A stretch of 64,000 bases of DNA from positions 980,063 to 1,044,062 of the forward strand of contig JAEVLN010000026.1 of the NCBI GenBank assembly GCA_018350325.1. Reading direction: 5' to 3'. The notes beneath the pieces were generated by a model that worked only from the letters and a program-made list of their open reading frames with translations, did not search any database and was not told the origin of the DNA. This stretch comes from Globodera rostochiensis (Eukaryota; Nematoda; Chromadorea; Rhabditida; Heteroderidae). This document shows, one piece after another, positions 1 through 10,740 of this stretch (positions are counted from its first letter, which is position 1; each line of letters opens with the position of its first letter). The position numbers were made by a program, and so were the translations under genes.

Positions 1-4
1 GAAT

Positions 5-337
5 TCAAACACAAACCAACGCAAGCAATCCGGTGAAAGCTTTTAGAACACCTGGGCTTGATTGAGCTTTGCCAGAACTGGGTGCTCCTTTTTCGAGTTT
101 GGCGTTTTTTTTTGGCGATGCATCTGAATTCTCTACGTGAGTCAGTCAAAAATTTAAATTAAAATATTTCGATATTTACATAAATTTTTGTTTTTTGTTA
201 GTCACCCCACACACTGAAAAGCGATAAAATATTGCGCCAAAATTTTAATTTGAAACAAAATTTTTCTGACCGGTTTCCAGCAGAATGGAAGCGGCCACAA
301 GTAAGCAAATTGCGGCCAAGAAGAGAAAGGTGGGCAT
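5..337 (-). CDS. Signal-peptide cassette, copy 1; secreted Lys/Ser-rich peptide or 5' end of a longer gene
   Basis: Two exons, 337-271 and 123-5, are joined by a GT-AG intron in phase 1 and give 61 codons before a TGA. The first 22 residues are a typical signal peptide ([13 protein letters not shown] then VAAS). Exon 2 gives a basic, Ser-rich stretch (DASPKKNAKLEKG) like the cassette exons of the genes at 9955-6982 and 59624-62433. After SSPG the sequence switches to VLKAFTGLLAL, which is the signal peptide of the small gene at 36160-36890 minus its first codon. That exon's GT donor (GTTTGTG) is also kept here, so the transcript may splice to exons beyond the left edge instead of stopping at TGA. 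No known family recognised. Secretion is a sound inference; the true 3' end is not visible. Confidence 0.6.
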
Positions 338-965
338 TTTGAGGCAATAAAATCGTTTTGAATGATGGCTTTCTGCTGCATGCACCGCTTTTATACGGCT
401 TTAATCGCGGGCTTAAAAGTGCCTTTGTTTTAAAATAGCATTGTCAACGAAGAGAGTGGAGGGGACGCGAGAGAATGCGTTGGCATTTTTCCTTACTCCA
501 ACAAAGATATATGCCAAAAATGGTGCTTCGGCATTTGGGACCCCCTGTTTATGCCAATTTTGTGGGGAGGGGGGGTTGAAGCATCATGGCTAATGTATTG
601 TATGGAAAAAGCGCCCCTAGGCAGAGTATATGGCCAAAGAAGCAGAGATATTGGTCGATAAATCTGAATTGCACTTTGCATATGACAGGGGCTGCTTTAA
701 GCGGGTAATGGCTGACGTGGAACTTTTGGGCATCCTCTAAATTTCTATTTTCGTGGCACATTTTACGAAACCCCAAAGAGTCCATCCAACAAGCCTTTTC
801 TAATGCCTGTCGAAAACGAAAGGCTTAGAATTAATGCAATTATTAAAGTCCGGTATTCTTTGCCCCGAAGTTCCGTCAAGGACACAAAAGTAAGAACTCT
901 TCCGTTTATCAAACTAATTAAGATGGGCCGAATCGCATTGATCTGCTAACTGTCCGTCCGATAGG
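338..965 (-). promoter_or_regulatory. Upstream module of the cassette, copy 1
   Basis: The sequence upstream of the signal-peptide ATG is shared with 9956-10740, 58915-59623 and, in part, 35556-36155. It carries TATAAAAG on the minus strand at 395-388, about 50 bases before the ATG, and copies of ATGCCA in both orientations near 484-556. Short reading frames here are shared non-coding sequence and are not called as genes. Confidence 0.5.
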
Positions 966-1096
966 TTGGACTTAATTTGCTTCGATTTCGGTACAAATTG
1001 GCATTTAAGAAAAAATATAATGTTTATATATCAATAAAACATAAAAAGTAGTTTAAAGAACAAAAAAAAACAAATCAAATTGATAGTTTCCAATTT

Positions 1097-4000
1097 TTAA
1101 AACGCATCGTCAATTTTGAATTTGAAATTCGGGCCAAAATTTGCTTCAATTTTAACGCCAGCGTAATATAAGTACAACGAAACGCACGGAAACAAATCAG
1201 CGACAGAATGGGCAAACAAACCGGCAGTTTCTGTAAAATAAATTAGTTGAACAAAAAATATTTTGAAAATTTAATGAATTCCTTAAAAATGAAAATGCCG
1301 TTTAATTTTATTTTTCTTTTCTCACCCAAACGCCGCCCGTTTTTTGTGTAAATAATTTGGCGAGTTGCCAAATTGACGCCGCAGCCGATGACGTCGCCGA
1401 GGCCAAACGAAGGCTTTCCTTCGATGGGTTCGTCAAGTCCAAAAATGTTTTGGAGCCATCCCTTAACGGCATGACCACAAAAATGGCCACAGCTTCCGTA
1501 TGCATAAGTGCCGTCGTATTCTCCAACACTTCCGTCCAATGGCATTTCTTTCGTCGCAAGTCCAATATGAATACCACTAAATATAATAATAATATTTCAG
1601 GAGGCGGCCAAAATGCCTTATTTTTAAGGCAAATGAACATAATTTTGTTTTGGTTGCAAATCTCTTAACAAAAAAAATCATCGGACTCCTCCCCCCGAGA
1701 GTAAAGCAGAATTTTCAAAAAAAAAATTGTTTTTTTGCAAATTCCTTAAGAAAACTGGCATAAAAATGCCATATTTTCTCCAAGGTGAGTTGGCCGCCCT
1801 GATTTCAGGGCACAGAAATTGTTTTATAATATTTATAGCTTCTTACCCTTTTCCCCTTAAGATTTTCACTTCATAGTAAAAAATGCCGGAATTCCCTTTT
1901 GGAATTGGCCGTTTGGCGAGGACAGAACGATTTCCTGAAAAAATAAAACTTTAATCAACAAATCACTTTAACAGAATAAAATTTACCCCAATTCTCTCCA
2001 TAATTTTGGACAATCAATCCATCGGGCTCAGAGAGCGTGAGTTTGTCGTGACATGCAGCGGAATCCCATCGGTTTCGAGGGGTTTGCAGGGTGACCAGAG
2101 TACCTGATTTTAGGTTATTTTCGTTATTTTTCAAAATTTGGAAATTTTAAGTGAAATGGCCTATTTTCTTAACAAATATCGTTAAATTCTTCGACAAAAA
2201 TTTAATTCTACGGCTCTGGTATTTTTTATTTTCAAAATATTAAAAGTAAATTACCCTTTCCAATTGTGCCATTTAACACGGCAACAGTCTTCTGCAACTC
2301 CTCGATGGTCTGTTGCTGTTCTTTCTGATACTGCTCCATTTTCTGTTGTTGTTCTTTCTGATACTGCTCCATCTTCTGTTGTTGTTCTTTCTGATACTGC
2401 TCCATCTTCTGTTGTTGTTCTTTTTGATACTGTTCCATCTTTGCACTCAGTTCCACCTTCAGCAGCTGAAATTTTTATTTACATTTTTAAAAATATATTA
2501 TGAAAGAAATGTAGAGTTGTACACCGGTACTGTACTGAACTTTGGATTTAGTGGCTGAAAATGTTTTGTGCCACCTGAAAGTTCTACACATTTAGAAGTT
2601 TTTCAGTTTTCACGTCACTTGGGCATTATTTTATTAATCAAATTTATTTTTCAGATAATTCAAAAGTTTCACCTCGTCAATCTTTGCGCGATGTTTCTCT
2701 TGATCAGCTTTCTGCTTAAGTTCCAACTCATCGATCTTTTCTCGTAGCAGAGAAAAATGTTCACCTGAAACAATTGCAAAATTTCTTTAGCTCAATTAAA
2801 ATTTATAGAAATCCCCGAGACCCCGACAGATTTTTGCCATCCCGACTGTGATGTAACCTCCAAAAACCCCGACTTTGATAATGTCAACCTTGACGCGTGG
2901 GTGCCCAAACACTAATTGAAAGCATTTAAACAACAACAATTGGCCTACCATTTCTCTTTTGTGCTTCAGTCAACGCGTCGGTGTTCAGTTGCTGTTTGTT
3001 CTGATACTGCTTCATCTTCTGTTGCTGTTCCTCCATCTTCTGTTGCTGTTCTTTCTTATACTCCTCCATCTTCTGTTGCTTTTCCTCCTTCATCTTCTGC
3101 TGTTCCTCCTTCATCTTCTGTTGCTGTTCTTCCTTATACTCCTCCATCTTCTGTTGCTGTTCCTCCATCTTCTGTTGCTGTTCTTTCTTATACGCATCCA
3201 TTTTTGTTTGCAGAGCCTTGTTATTTTCCGCCAGTTTCTCCTGTTCCTCTTGATCAGCTTTCTGATTACGTTCCAACTCATCGTTCTTTTCTCGTAGCAG
3301 AGAAAAGTTTTCAACGAAAACTAAAAGAAATAGCATAAAAACGACAAATTCGTGCCGGAATCAAAAACTCAATGCCGTCCGGGCAGATTCTCTTTACATT
3401 TTGAGATGAAGCAATTATTAAGCTTAAGTTTTGCGATTGGATAAGTCTCAAAAAAGTTATGGACAGAAACCCCAAAAAACCCGGGTTTTTTAACTTTTTT
3501 AAGTTTTCTGACTATAACTGCTCTGAGACTTGTCCGATCGAAAAACTTTAGCTAAATGATAGCTTCATCTCGACAAGGGCTTTCGGTTAACCGGGGGTTT
3601 TTGATAGACCACGGCTTATTTTAAGTGCCAATTTTAAGAATTTGATTAAAATTTTGAAAATCCGGTTTTAAACTCTACCGCATCTCATTTGGCCTTCTTG
3701 TAACCGTGCAATCAAATTCTCAATTTCGCCAATTTTATCTCGGATTTCCTTGAATTGTTGTTCCTCCTCCGGATCAATGGCGAACCATAATTTGTATTTG
3801 TCTGGATTTTTGTTGAGTTAATTTAAGTTAGAATTTTATTAAAATTTTTCAAAATTTTTAAAATTGCGGATTTTTTTTTCGAGCCCCCCGCAATGAGTAG
3901 GGGTCGTTTGCGTCTGGCCAGTTGCGTCTGGCCGTTTGCGTCTGGCCGTTTGCGTCTGGCCGTTTGCGTCTCAGGGCCGTTTGCGTCTGGCCGTTTGCGT

Positions 4001-5031
4001 CTGGCCGGTCGAGTCCCAGTACAAAAAAGGTCGACTAAGTCCCACCAACAAAAATGTTTCTAGATTTTAATGATAAGCAAAATTTTTATCAGGCGATGAA
4101 GCAATTGTACAACAAAATAACAAATTAACTAAACAGATTAATTCATTTGGTAATTGCCTGAAATTCCCCTAAGTGCTTCAATAATTAAATGGGGATTGAT
4201 TTGATTCTGGATGTACTGATGATCGTCTTGGAGTTGAGGTAGCGCCGCTTTTGCGTCTATGTACCGCTGCAGGCAGCCCTCATGTTCAAGCTTTTTGTTG
4301 TTTTTCTTGGTTTTTATTTCTTGAATTTCCATTTACGCTAAAACATGAACTTTGAAGAAAATAGTAGATTGAAATTGATTTTGCGGTAAAAACATTTTTT
4401 ATTGTGCGACTTAGTCTGCCTTTTTAAGTACTGAGACGCAAACGGCCAGACGCAAACGGCCAGACGCAAACGGCCCTGAGACGCAAACGGCCAGACGCAA
4501 ACGGCCAGACGCAACTGGCCAGACGCAAACGGCCCGCTTCGCCCCGCAATTGCGGATTGCCCGCTATCAAAATCCGATTGCGTTCAGTCCCTGACAGGGA
4601 TATAACAAACAAAATCAATGCCCTACCGCATCTCAATTGGCCCTGTTGTAACCATGCAATCGAATTCTCAATTCGGCCAATTTTGTCTCGGATTTCCTTC
4701 AAAGTGTCCGCCGCATCTTTCATTTATGAAAATGAGAAATTAAATTAAATAAATATAAATATAATAATAATGATTTGTTTCATTTTTACCATTTCCATTT
4801 TGTGCCACCAAATCGAAACCGGCACTTGGGGAAGTTGGCGAATTGATCGTTTGTTGGCGTTCCAATTCGGCACTTCTGTCCCGTAAAAGACGCTCTTCAG
4901 CAGATGGGCCTAAATTAGAGAAAGTTGGCCACAAAATTCTGAAAATATAATAATTTAATAAATATTAATAAATTCTTACACTGCTCAGCTGTTATGTCCC
5001 CTTCATTTGTTGATTCGGTTGAAATTGGCAT
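1097..5031 (-). CDS. Coiled-coil + SPRY protein, RanBPM-like/SPRYSEC-related, 11 exons, 549 aa
   Basis: Exons 5031-4980, 4909-4790, 4716-4627, 3801-3679, 3320-2949, 2764-2673, 2465-2255, 2103-1987, 1934-1847, 1576-1326 and 1230-1097 join without a phase break. The N-terminus ([17 protein letters not shown], then [18 protein letters not shown]) has no signal peptide. Residues about 60-350 are charged coiled coil with repeats such as [11 protein letters not shown] and KMEEQQQ. Two exon types are duplicated: FKEIRDKIG at 4716 and 3801, and FSLLREK at 3320 and 2764. The SPRY domain fills about residues 354-549 ([52 protein letters not shown]). SPRY folds bind partner proteins; the partner is unknown. 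The foldback element at 3895-4541 lies in intron 3 and leaves the exons intact. The weakest point is the acceptor at 4717. Probably a cytosolic relative of the secreted SPRYSEC proteins. Confidence 0.8.
3395..3590. repeat. Imperfect inverted repeat in an intron
   Basis: The arms around 3405-3465 and 3500-3590 are imperfect reverse complements (GATGAAGC on the left, GCTTCATC on the right; GACTTGTCCGATCG faces CGATTGGATAAGTC). The repeat sits in intron 4 of the coiled-coil SPRY gene. It may be a small foldback relic; no coding content seen. Confidence 0.4.
3895..4541. mobile_element. Foldback (MULE-like) element with tandem-repeat inverted termini
   Basis: Both ends are tandem arrays of a 14-base unit (GCCGTTTGCGTCTG) with one 17-base variant containing CAGGG. 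The two arrays are inverted relative to each other and keep the unit order, including a shared variant (CCAGTTGCGTC). Inner borders match too: CCCAGTACAAAAAAGG with GACTAAGTC on the left, GACTTAGTC with CCTTTTTAAGTACTGAG on the right. The 9-base sequence CCCCGCAAT flanks the element at 3886-3894 and 4542-4550 and looks like a target-site duplication of the size MULEs make. The interior has one short minus-strand frame (4332-4138, 64 codons) with no recognisable motif, so the element is probably non-autonomous. Confidence 0.7.
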
Positions 5032-5039
5032 GTTTATTT

Positions 5040-5741
5040 AATACAAAATTCTAATTTTTTAGTTTCTAAAAATGATAAAGTTTAAATAATGAACTTTTAA
5101 CCGTTATGATTCAATGTATTTATAGACTGAAAGTTGGGATTATCTTAAGATTGAATGGACGTTTCTTTGGGCAAATGTTGACCTCAAAAACGGGGGATGG
5201 ACATATTTATTCATTCACTTTTAATAATCTCTTTTAATCATAAATATGAATATTTTATTCGCTCGCAGCAAAAAGTTGACCCAGAGAATTGTGATAAAAC
5301 AGACCGATGTCAGAACTGTTGAAGGAAATTGCTGAGAAATTCTGTGAATAAAGGGGGGAATTGGAATGAGCGGACGGGGGAGAGGACGGACGACACCCAA
5401 CTCGCTATTTTTTTCAAGTTTTTTTCTTATAACTTTTTCAAAGTCAAATATCATTCGAAAGCATGGACAAAATCACCAGTAGCAGCTGCAGAAGATTTGT
5501 CTTTAAAAGGCAGAACATTGCCATTTTTCCATTCATTTATGAATAATGAATAAAAAGACAAATGCTTTAACTCTAAAAGGAATAAACTTTTGGGACAGTA
5601 AGGGCAGAAAACATGTAAATCCCTTTCCCTGTAAAATTTCTTACCGGGCCTCGCCGGCCCCTAAAGATTGACTTTTTCAATTTCCAAAAATGCACCCCCT
5701 AAAAACTGTCATTTCCGAAGGCATGCGGCGGCAGATATTGA
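5040..5741. other. Intergenic DNA with two dispersed repeat families
   Basis: No gene seen. About 5110-5220 carries a repeat (GTTGGGATTATCTT, GGGCAAATGTTGACC, AAAACGGGGGATGG) that recurs near 12810-12900, 13155-13240 and 23330-23400. About 5480-5740 recurs inverted at 46395-46640. The apparent start of the integrase frame at 5690 lies in this second repeat, so it is not a real gene start. Confidence 0.5.
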
Positions 5742-6865
5742 TGAATGTCGAGCCATGGGTTTACCGTGACTTTATAATCACAGCACAGCCGAATTTTGTT
5801 GCCAGGCTTTGGCACTATGGGAGTCATTGGCTATTAAATGCACCGGAAATGAGAAAAGTGCCACTGCACCCGTGGGAAGTGCCTGAGAGGCCATGGAAAA
5901 GACTTCATATCTATTTCTGCGGACCATTCCTCAACAAAATGTGGTTGAATGTCGTTGATGCGAAGACGAAATGCCCTGAAGTGGTGATGATGAAAAATAC
6001 CACGACGGAATCAACAATGGCAGCCATCAGAAATCTGTTCTAGACACATGGATTGCCGGAACAAATCGCAGTGATAATGGCCCACAATTTACCGTAGCAG
6101 AATTCGGAAAATTCTGTGCCGAGCGTAGCATCATTCACACACGTACCGCACCATACCATCCGCAAAGCAATGGGGAAGCAGAGCGGTTTGTACAGACATT
6201 CAAGAAAGGAATGAGTCTGATCAAAAAGGAGACCAACTGGGAAAATGAACTCGCGAAAAATCAGTTCCTGATTAAATACCGAGTCACACCACACACCGGG
6301 ACAGGACGCGCTCCAGCCGAAATGATGTTCGGCCGAGAATTGCGAACAAAGCTTGATCTGGTCCGGCCGGTTGTCGAACCCAAAAAAGGGGGAGGAGTAG
6401 TTGTAAAGTGCTCGCAGAAGTACCAGGACCGGTCAAAAAGGAATTTTGAACGCGGAACGTGGAAACGCTCCTTTAAGTCGGTCAAAGAGTTTTCGCGAGG
6501 AACTACCGCGACGGTCCTAAGTGGATGGGAGGCCAAATCGTGCGCCAAAGTTTGTCTGCCCTATTCCTCGTCCGAACATCACGGGGAATCTGGAACAGAC
6601 ATCTCGATCAGCTGAAAGCAGATAAGACGGCGTCGGACCACGAGGGCAGCGAAGACTCGGAGTCCAATGCGTCCGACCCCGAGGGAAAGGAAGCGGGGCG
6701 AGAGCAGGAATTGTCTCCAAATCGAGACCTTCGCGCGGACTCGCCGGAACACCCACCGGAGACGGCACCACCCGAACTCTGAAGGACGCAGCGGAAGCAA
6801 AGGACCATTTTCGACCCGAGCGGATGAGCCAAATTGGGTGGGGAGGAGATGTCGTGTTTGAAGAT
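5742..6865 (+). pseudogene. LTR-retrotransposon integrase relic (3' part of pol)
   Basis: This is the integrase core of a retrovirus-like element, probably Ty3/gypsy type. The first catalytic segment (HIYFCGPF, near 5905) has Tyr where the first catalytic Asp belongs. The second segment (DNGPQF, near 6073) and third (HPQSNGEAE, near 6157) keep their Asp and Glu. The frame is broken by a TAG at 6041, a shift just after it, and another near 6500; the pol tail (IWNRHLDQL, near 6588) is in another frame. No LTRs, protease or reverse transcriptase are visible nearby. A dead fragment. Confidence 0.75.
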
Positions 6866-6981
6866 GGCATTCACAATGCCAAAGATCAGTAGAACAAAAA
6901 AATGAATGATAATGTTTTGATCGAAAATGAAAAAACAGATGGAAACCCTCAACAGCATAATCCCATAAATCCCTTCGGTTT

Positions 6982-9955
6982 TCAGTTTCTAAATGTTTTC
7001 GCAATGTCAAATTTGAAATTCGGGCCAAAATTTGCTTCAATTTTATTGCGAGGCTTGAACATCGAAATACACGGAAATAAATCGGCGTCAGAATTGGCGA
7101 CAAACAAACGGGCAGTTTCTGCAACAAAAAAAAATCGCAAATAAATTAATGTTTTTCTTAAAATTAAATTGCCCTTTATTATTTTTTTTCTTTCTCACTC
7201 AAACGCTGCCCATTTTTTGTGTAAATAATTTGGCGAGTTGCCAAATCCACGCCGCAGCCGACGACGTCTCCGGCGTCAAACGAAGGCCCATTGTCCTTGG
7301 CTGGGTGGCCCCAATAAAGGCCGATGTTATCGTATGAGTAAGTGCCTTTGTCACGTCCAACCCATGTGTTCAATGGCATTTGTTTGGTCGCGAGTCCAAT
7401 GTGAATACCGCTAAATAAAATCTTTTTAAAGAAAATACTTCTAAAGCTTTCGAAGGTCAACTATTTATTATTAACTTACTCTTTTTCCACTAATATTTTC
7501 ACTTCGTAGTAGAAAATGCCGAATTTTCCTTTTGGAATTGGCCGTTCGGCGAGAACAGAGCGCCACCCTGAAAAGAAGTACATAATTTTTAATCAAATCA
7601 CTTTAACAGAAAATATTTACCCTCTTTCTCTCCAATAAATTGAACAATCAATCGGGCGGGCTCAGAAAGCGCGAGTTTCTTGTGAAGTGCAGCGGAATCC
7701 CATCGATTTTGAAGGGTTAGTCCTATGGGAATATTATTATATTTTTAAAATATTAAAATACAATTTCGCTTTAGTGCAGGTTATTGCATAAAAGTGGCAC
7801 TTTTTGATTTAGCTATGGAAAAATATGTTAAGCGTCGCAAATTTCTAATTTTTCTATATGCAATAAATACTCCTACCGTATACCCTCTTTTAATCCCACA
7901 TGCTCTAATAATCCCACACCCTCTAATAATGTTGCCCTTTCTGAGAAGTTTAAAAATAATTCCCCATGGGGGATTAAAAGTGGATATACGGTATATGAGT
8001 ATAGCACTTTGATAGGTAAACGGCAGGGTGACCACCTGGAAGTGCACGCTTATTAGTTGGGAATTGCAGCTGATAAGGCTTGGGCAGAGCGCGGTCAGGA
8101 TGAGAATGGTACTGATACACGCCGGCCTGCTCGACCTCCTCCAACACTCCGGACGGAACTGTCAAAAGCAAAATTCAACCAAATGTTGGGTCTCGGAATT
8201 ATGAAAATAGATTAGATTTGGGGTTAATTTTAAAATTCAAACTGTCCAATCCAAATGAGTGATACCAATATTCTCAGTAAAATCCTTCTGAGGGATGAGC
8301 GAAAAACGAATTTTGGAAAGTGCCGTGCCGAGCATTGCGCGTCTATTCTTCGCTGAACACTCTTTCCCTTTTTGACGGCATTTTTCGTCCGCCCAGCGAA
8401 GTGCCTAATTTAAAAACAAATAAAATATTTTAATTTGTTTATTATCTTTTATAAATTTACGGCATTCCAAATTGCAATTTCTTCGCCGATCACCAACTCG
8501 TCACGGGCCAGAATCTCGCACAATAATTTTTGATCAATTTGCAAAAACGCTTCCGAGAGGATCAAAGCGTCCGCATTTTCATCGATGTAATCCAAACATC
8601 GGCGAGCAAAGTCCCAAAATAAATAAAAATTAAAAATGTAAATTAAATAATACTTAACATTTGGGCTTAAACCGCTTAATATTAGCTTCGAAACTCTGCA
8701 AGACACCCCAAATCACTTCTATGGGCTCCCAGCCTCAAAAAAAATAAGACAACAATTTAATTGAAGCTTTTATAATATTTAAACCGGTTATTGAAATTGT
8801 TTCAAAAAATACAAAATATCAAATTATTAAAATTTTGTCTGGCAGATAGAAAAAAACATTTCTCACCTCTTTTCCAAGAAAGCGAGTCTGGTCAAATGCG
8901 AAAAAAACATTGCGCAACTCCGGTATTGGAAAGTTCAAACATGCTTTGACCAGTCCGGACACGTTATATTTGTCGGCTAAAATAATTAATGCATTAAAAA
9001 CATTTTTGTTTTTGAATTTTCTAAGGTAATTTTTAATAAATTTCACCATAATTATATTTCAAGATTAAATTGCAAAAAAAGGAATTAGCGGTTCACTTTC
9101 ATAAAATTCACCCGCATAAAGCACAGAAATTGCATTGTCTCCGTTCAGTCCACTCAAATTCTTGGCGTAAATGCAGGCTAACATCGCCTTGAACACGCCC
9201 ACCTCCACGTCCGGCACCTCCACGGGCTTAATCTTTTTCGAAGAGCCTAAAAATTATTTTCAAAAAATTTAAACAAATTTTCCGCACCGGTCCCAGCGGC
9301 GGCGGCCTTTGCATTTGCCTCGTCATAACGAAACATTGCCTTAAAAACGTCGGAGACTTCCGCCAGAATCGCTTTATGTGCCGGCAAAAGCTTCAAATTC
9401 AAATAAATAAAAAAATTAAGAAAAAAAGAATCTAAGCCTAAAAGATTATTTAATCTATCCCCAAAACTCGCCTCTTTTTCGTCTCCTTCCCCCACCAAAA
9501 AGTGAACGTCCGGACTATCGGTCGTCCGCAGCCCCGCCGAAGAGTTTGCTTTTGGCACTTTACAAAATTTGTTATTTATAATTGTAAATAAATAAATTTA
9601 TAGGCGAATAATTGATGTTCCTATTCCTATAGGTAATTAATTTGAAAAAATAAATAGATAATTAGACATTTTGCATTGTTACCTGGGGTTGATTGAGCTT
9701 TGCCAGAACTGGATGATCCTTTTTCGAGTTTTTTATTTTTTGGCGATGCATCTGAATTCTCTACGCGAGTCAGTCGAAAATTTAAGTTAAATATTTCGAT
9801 ATTTACATAAATTTTTGTTAGTCACCCCACACACTGAAAAGCGATGAAATATTGCGCCAAATTTTTAATTTGAAACAAATTTTCTGACCCGTTTCCAGCA
9901 GAGTGGAAGCGGCCACAAGCAAGCAAATTGCGGCCAAGAAGAGAAAGGTGGGCAT
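6982..9955 (-). CDS. Secreted BTB-BACK-SPRY protein, 13 exons, 507 aa
   Basis: Exons 9955-9889, 9751-9683, 9557-9472, 9390-9288, 9246-9112, 8976-8867, 8613-8461, 8404-8266, 8158-8036, 7722-7621, 7567-7480, 7410-7199 and 7118-6982 join in phase. Residues 1-22 are a signal peptide ([13 protein letters not shown]). Residues 23-60 are basic/Ser-rich ([16 protein letters not shown]). BTB spans about 61-160 ([32 protein letters not shown]). BACK spans about 170-325 ([33 protein letters not shown], then the BTBD2/3/6-like turn PSGVL). SPRY spans about 329-507 with an unusually short variable loop. BTB-BACK proteins are CUL3 adaptors; a secreted one is unusual. Two splice sites are non-canonical: a GC donor after 9472 and a GG acceptor before 8613. 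For the latter, an in-frame AG acceptor further upstream (CGAAG, near 8690) is an alternative that would add residues. The last donor gives Lys where relatives have Glu. Confidence 0.78.
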
Positions 9956-10740
9956 TTTGAGGCAATAAAAATGAAAATAGTTTTAAATGATGGCTATTTG
10001 CGCATTTCTATCGCTTTTATGCGCCTTTAATCGCAGTCTTAGCAGTGACTTTGTTTCAAAATAGCATTGTCAACGAAGAGAGTGGAGGGGACGCGAGAGA
10101 ATGCGTTGGCATTTATGAAAAGATTGCCTTACTCCAACAAAAGATTTATGCCATGGAGCGCGGCAATTGGGGCCCCCTGTTTATGCCAATTTTGGGAGGG
10201 GGGGGTTGAAGCATTAGGGCTAATGTATTGTATGGAAAAAGCGCCCCTAGGCAGAGTAAATGGCCAAAGAAGCAGAGATATTGGTCGATAAATCTGAATT
10301 GTACTTTGTATATGACAGGGGCTGCTTTAAGCGGGTAATGGCTGACGTGGAACTTTTGGGCATCCTCTAAATTTCTATTTTCGTGGCACATTTTACAAAC
10401 TCCAAAGAAACCATCCAACAAGCTTTTCTAATGCTTGTCGAAACGAAAGGCCCAGAATTAATCAAATTTATTCTTCAAGTCCCGTCTTCTTGGCCACGGA
10501 GTTCCGTCATAAAAACCGGACAGTTTGGCGCCGTGCCGTTTTGGGCGCAAATTTGGCTCGGGTTGGGTCAACTTGGGCGCCGACAAGTTTAAAACATTTT
10601 GTTAATTAAAAAAATCAAATAAAAGTAAAATTTTTTAAAAACTTTATTGTTGAAGCTTAAACTTAAAAGATGAGATATGAAAATCGTTTCGTGCCAACTT
10701 GGCACGCCGGATCATAACTTTCTTTAGCTCGAATTGTTTC
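9956..10740 (-). promoter_or_regulatory. Promoter module of the secreted BTB-BACK-SPRY gene
   Basis: This region shares near-continuous similarity with 58915-59623 upstream of the other secreted gene. Three ATGCCA hexamers lie within 235 bases of the ATG: 10107-10112 on the minus strand, and 10148-10153 and 10183-10188 on the plus strand. ATGCCA is the published dorsal-gland promoter motif of Globodera rostochiensis. The TATA-like site is degenerate (CATAAAAG). Confidence 0.5.

Noticed and set aside
1357..1668. Plus-strand frame starting [12 protein letters not shown], and similar frames opposite other SPRY exons (28293-28673, 43206-43439, 61991-62197)
   Set aside because: They are antisense shadows of the conserved [10 protein letters not shown] segment; the sense strand has spliced, phase-consistent exons.
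2264..3297. Plus-strand Leu/Phe- and Ser-rich frames
   Set aside because: They are antisense of the Gln/Lys coiled-coil repeats and owe their openness to the repeat.
3862..4558. AATTGCGGATT on both sides of the foldback element as its target duplication
   Set aside because: It lies outside the shared terminus; the 9-base CCCCGCAAT abuts the ends directly and fits better.
5690..5741. ATG at 5690 as a real start of the integrase
   Set aside because: It lies in a repeat found inverted at 46395-46640, not in retrotransposon sequence.
10067..10592. Frames in the cassette upstream module (for example 10067-10291)
   Set aside because: Other copies of the module do not keep these frames; the conservation is of DNA, consistent with a promoter or UTR.
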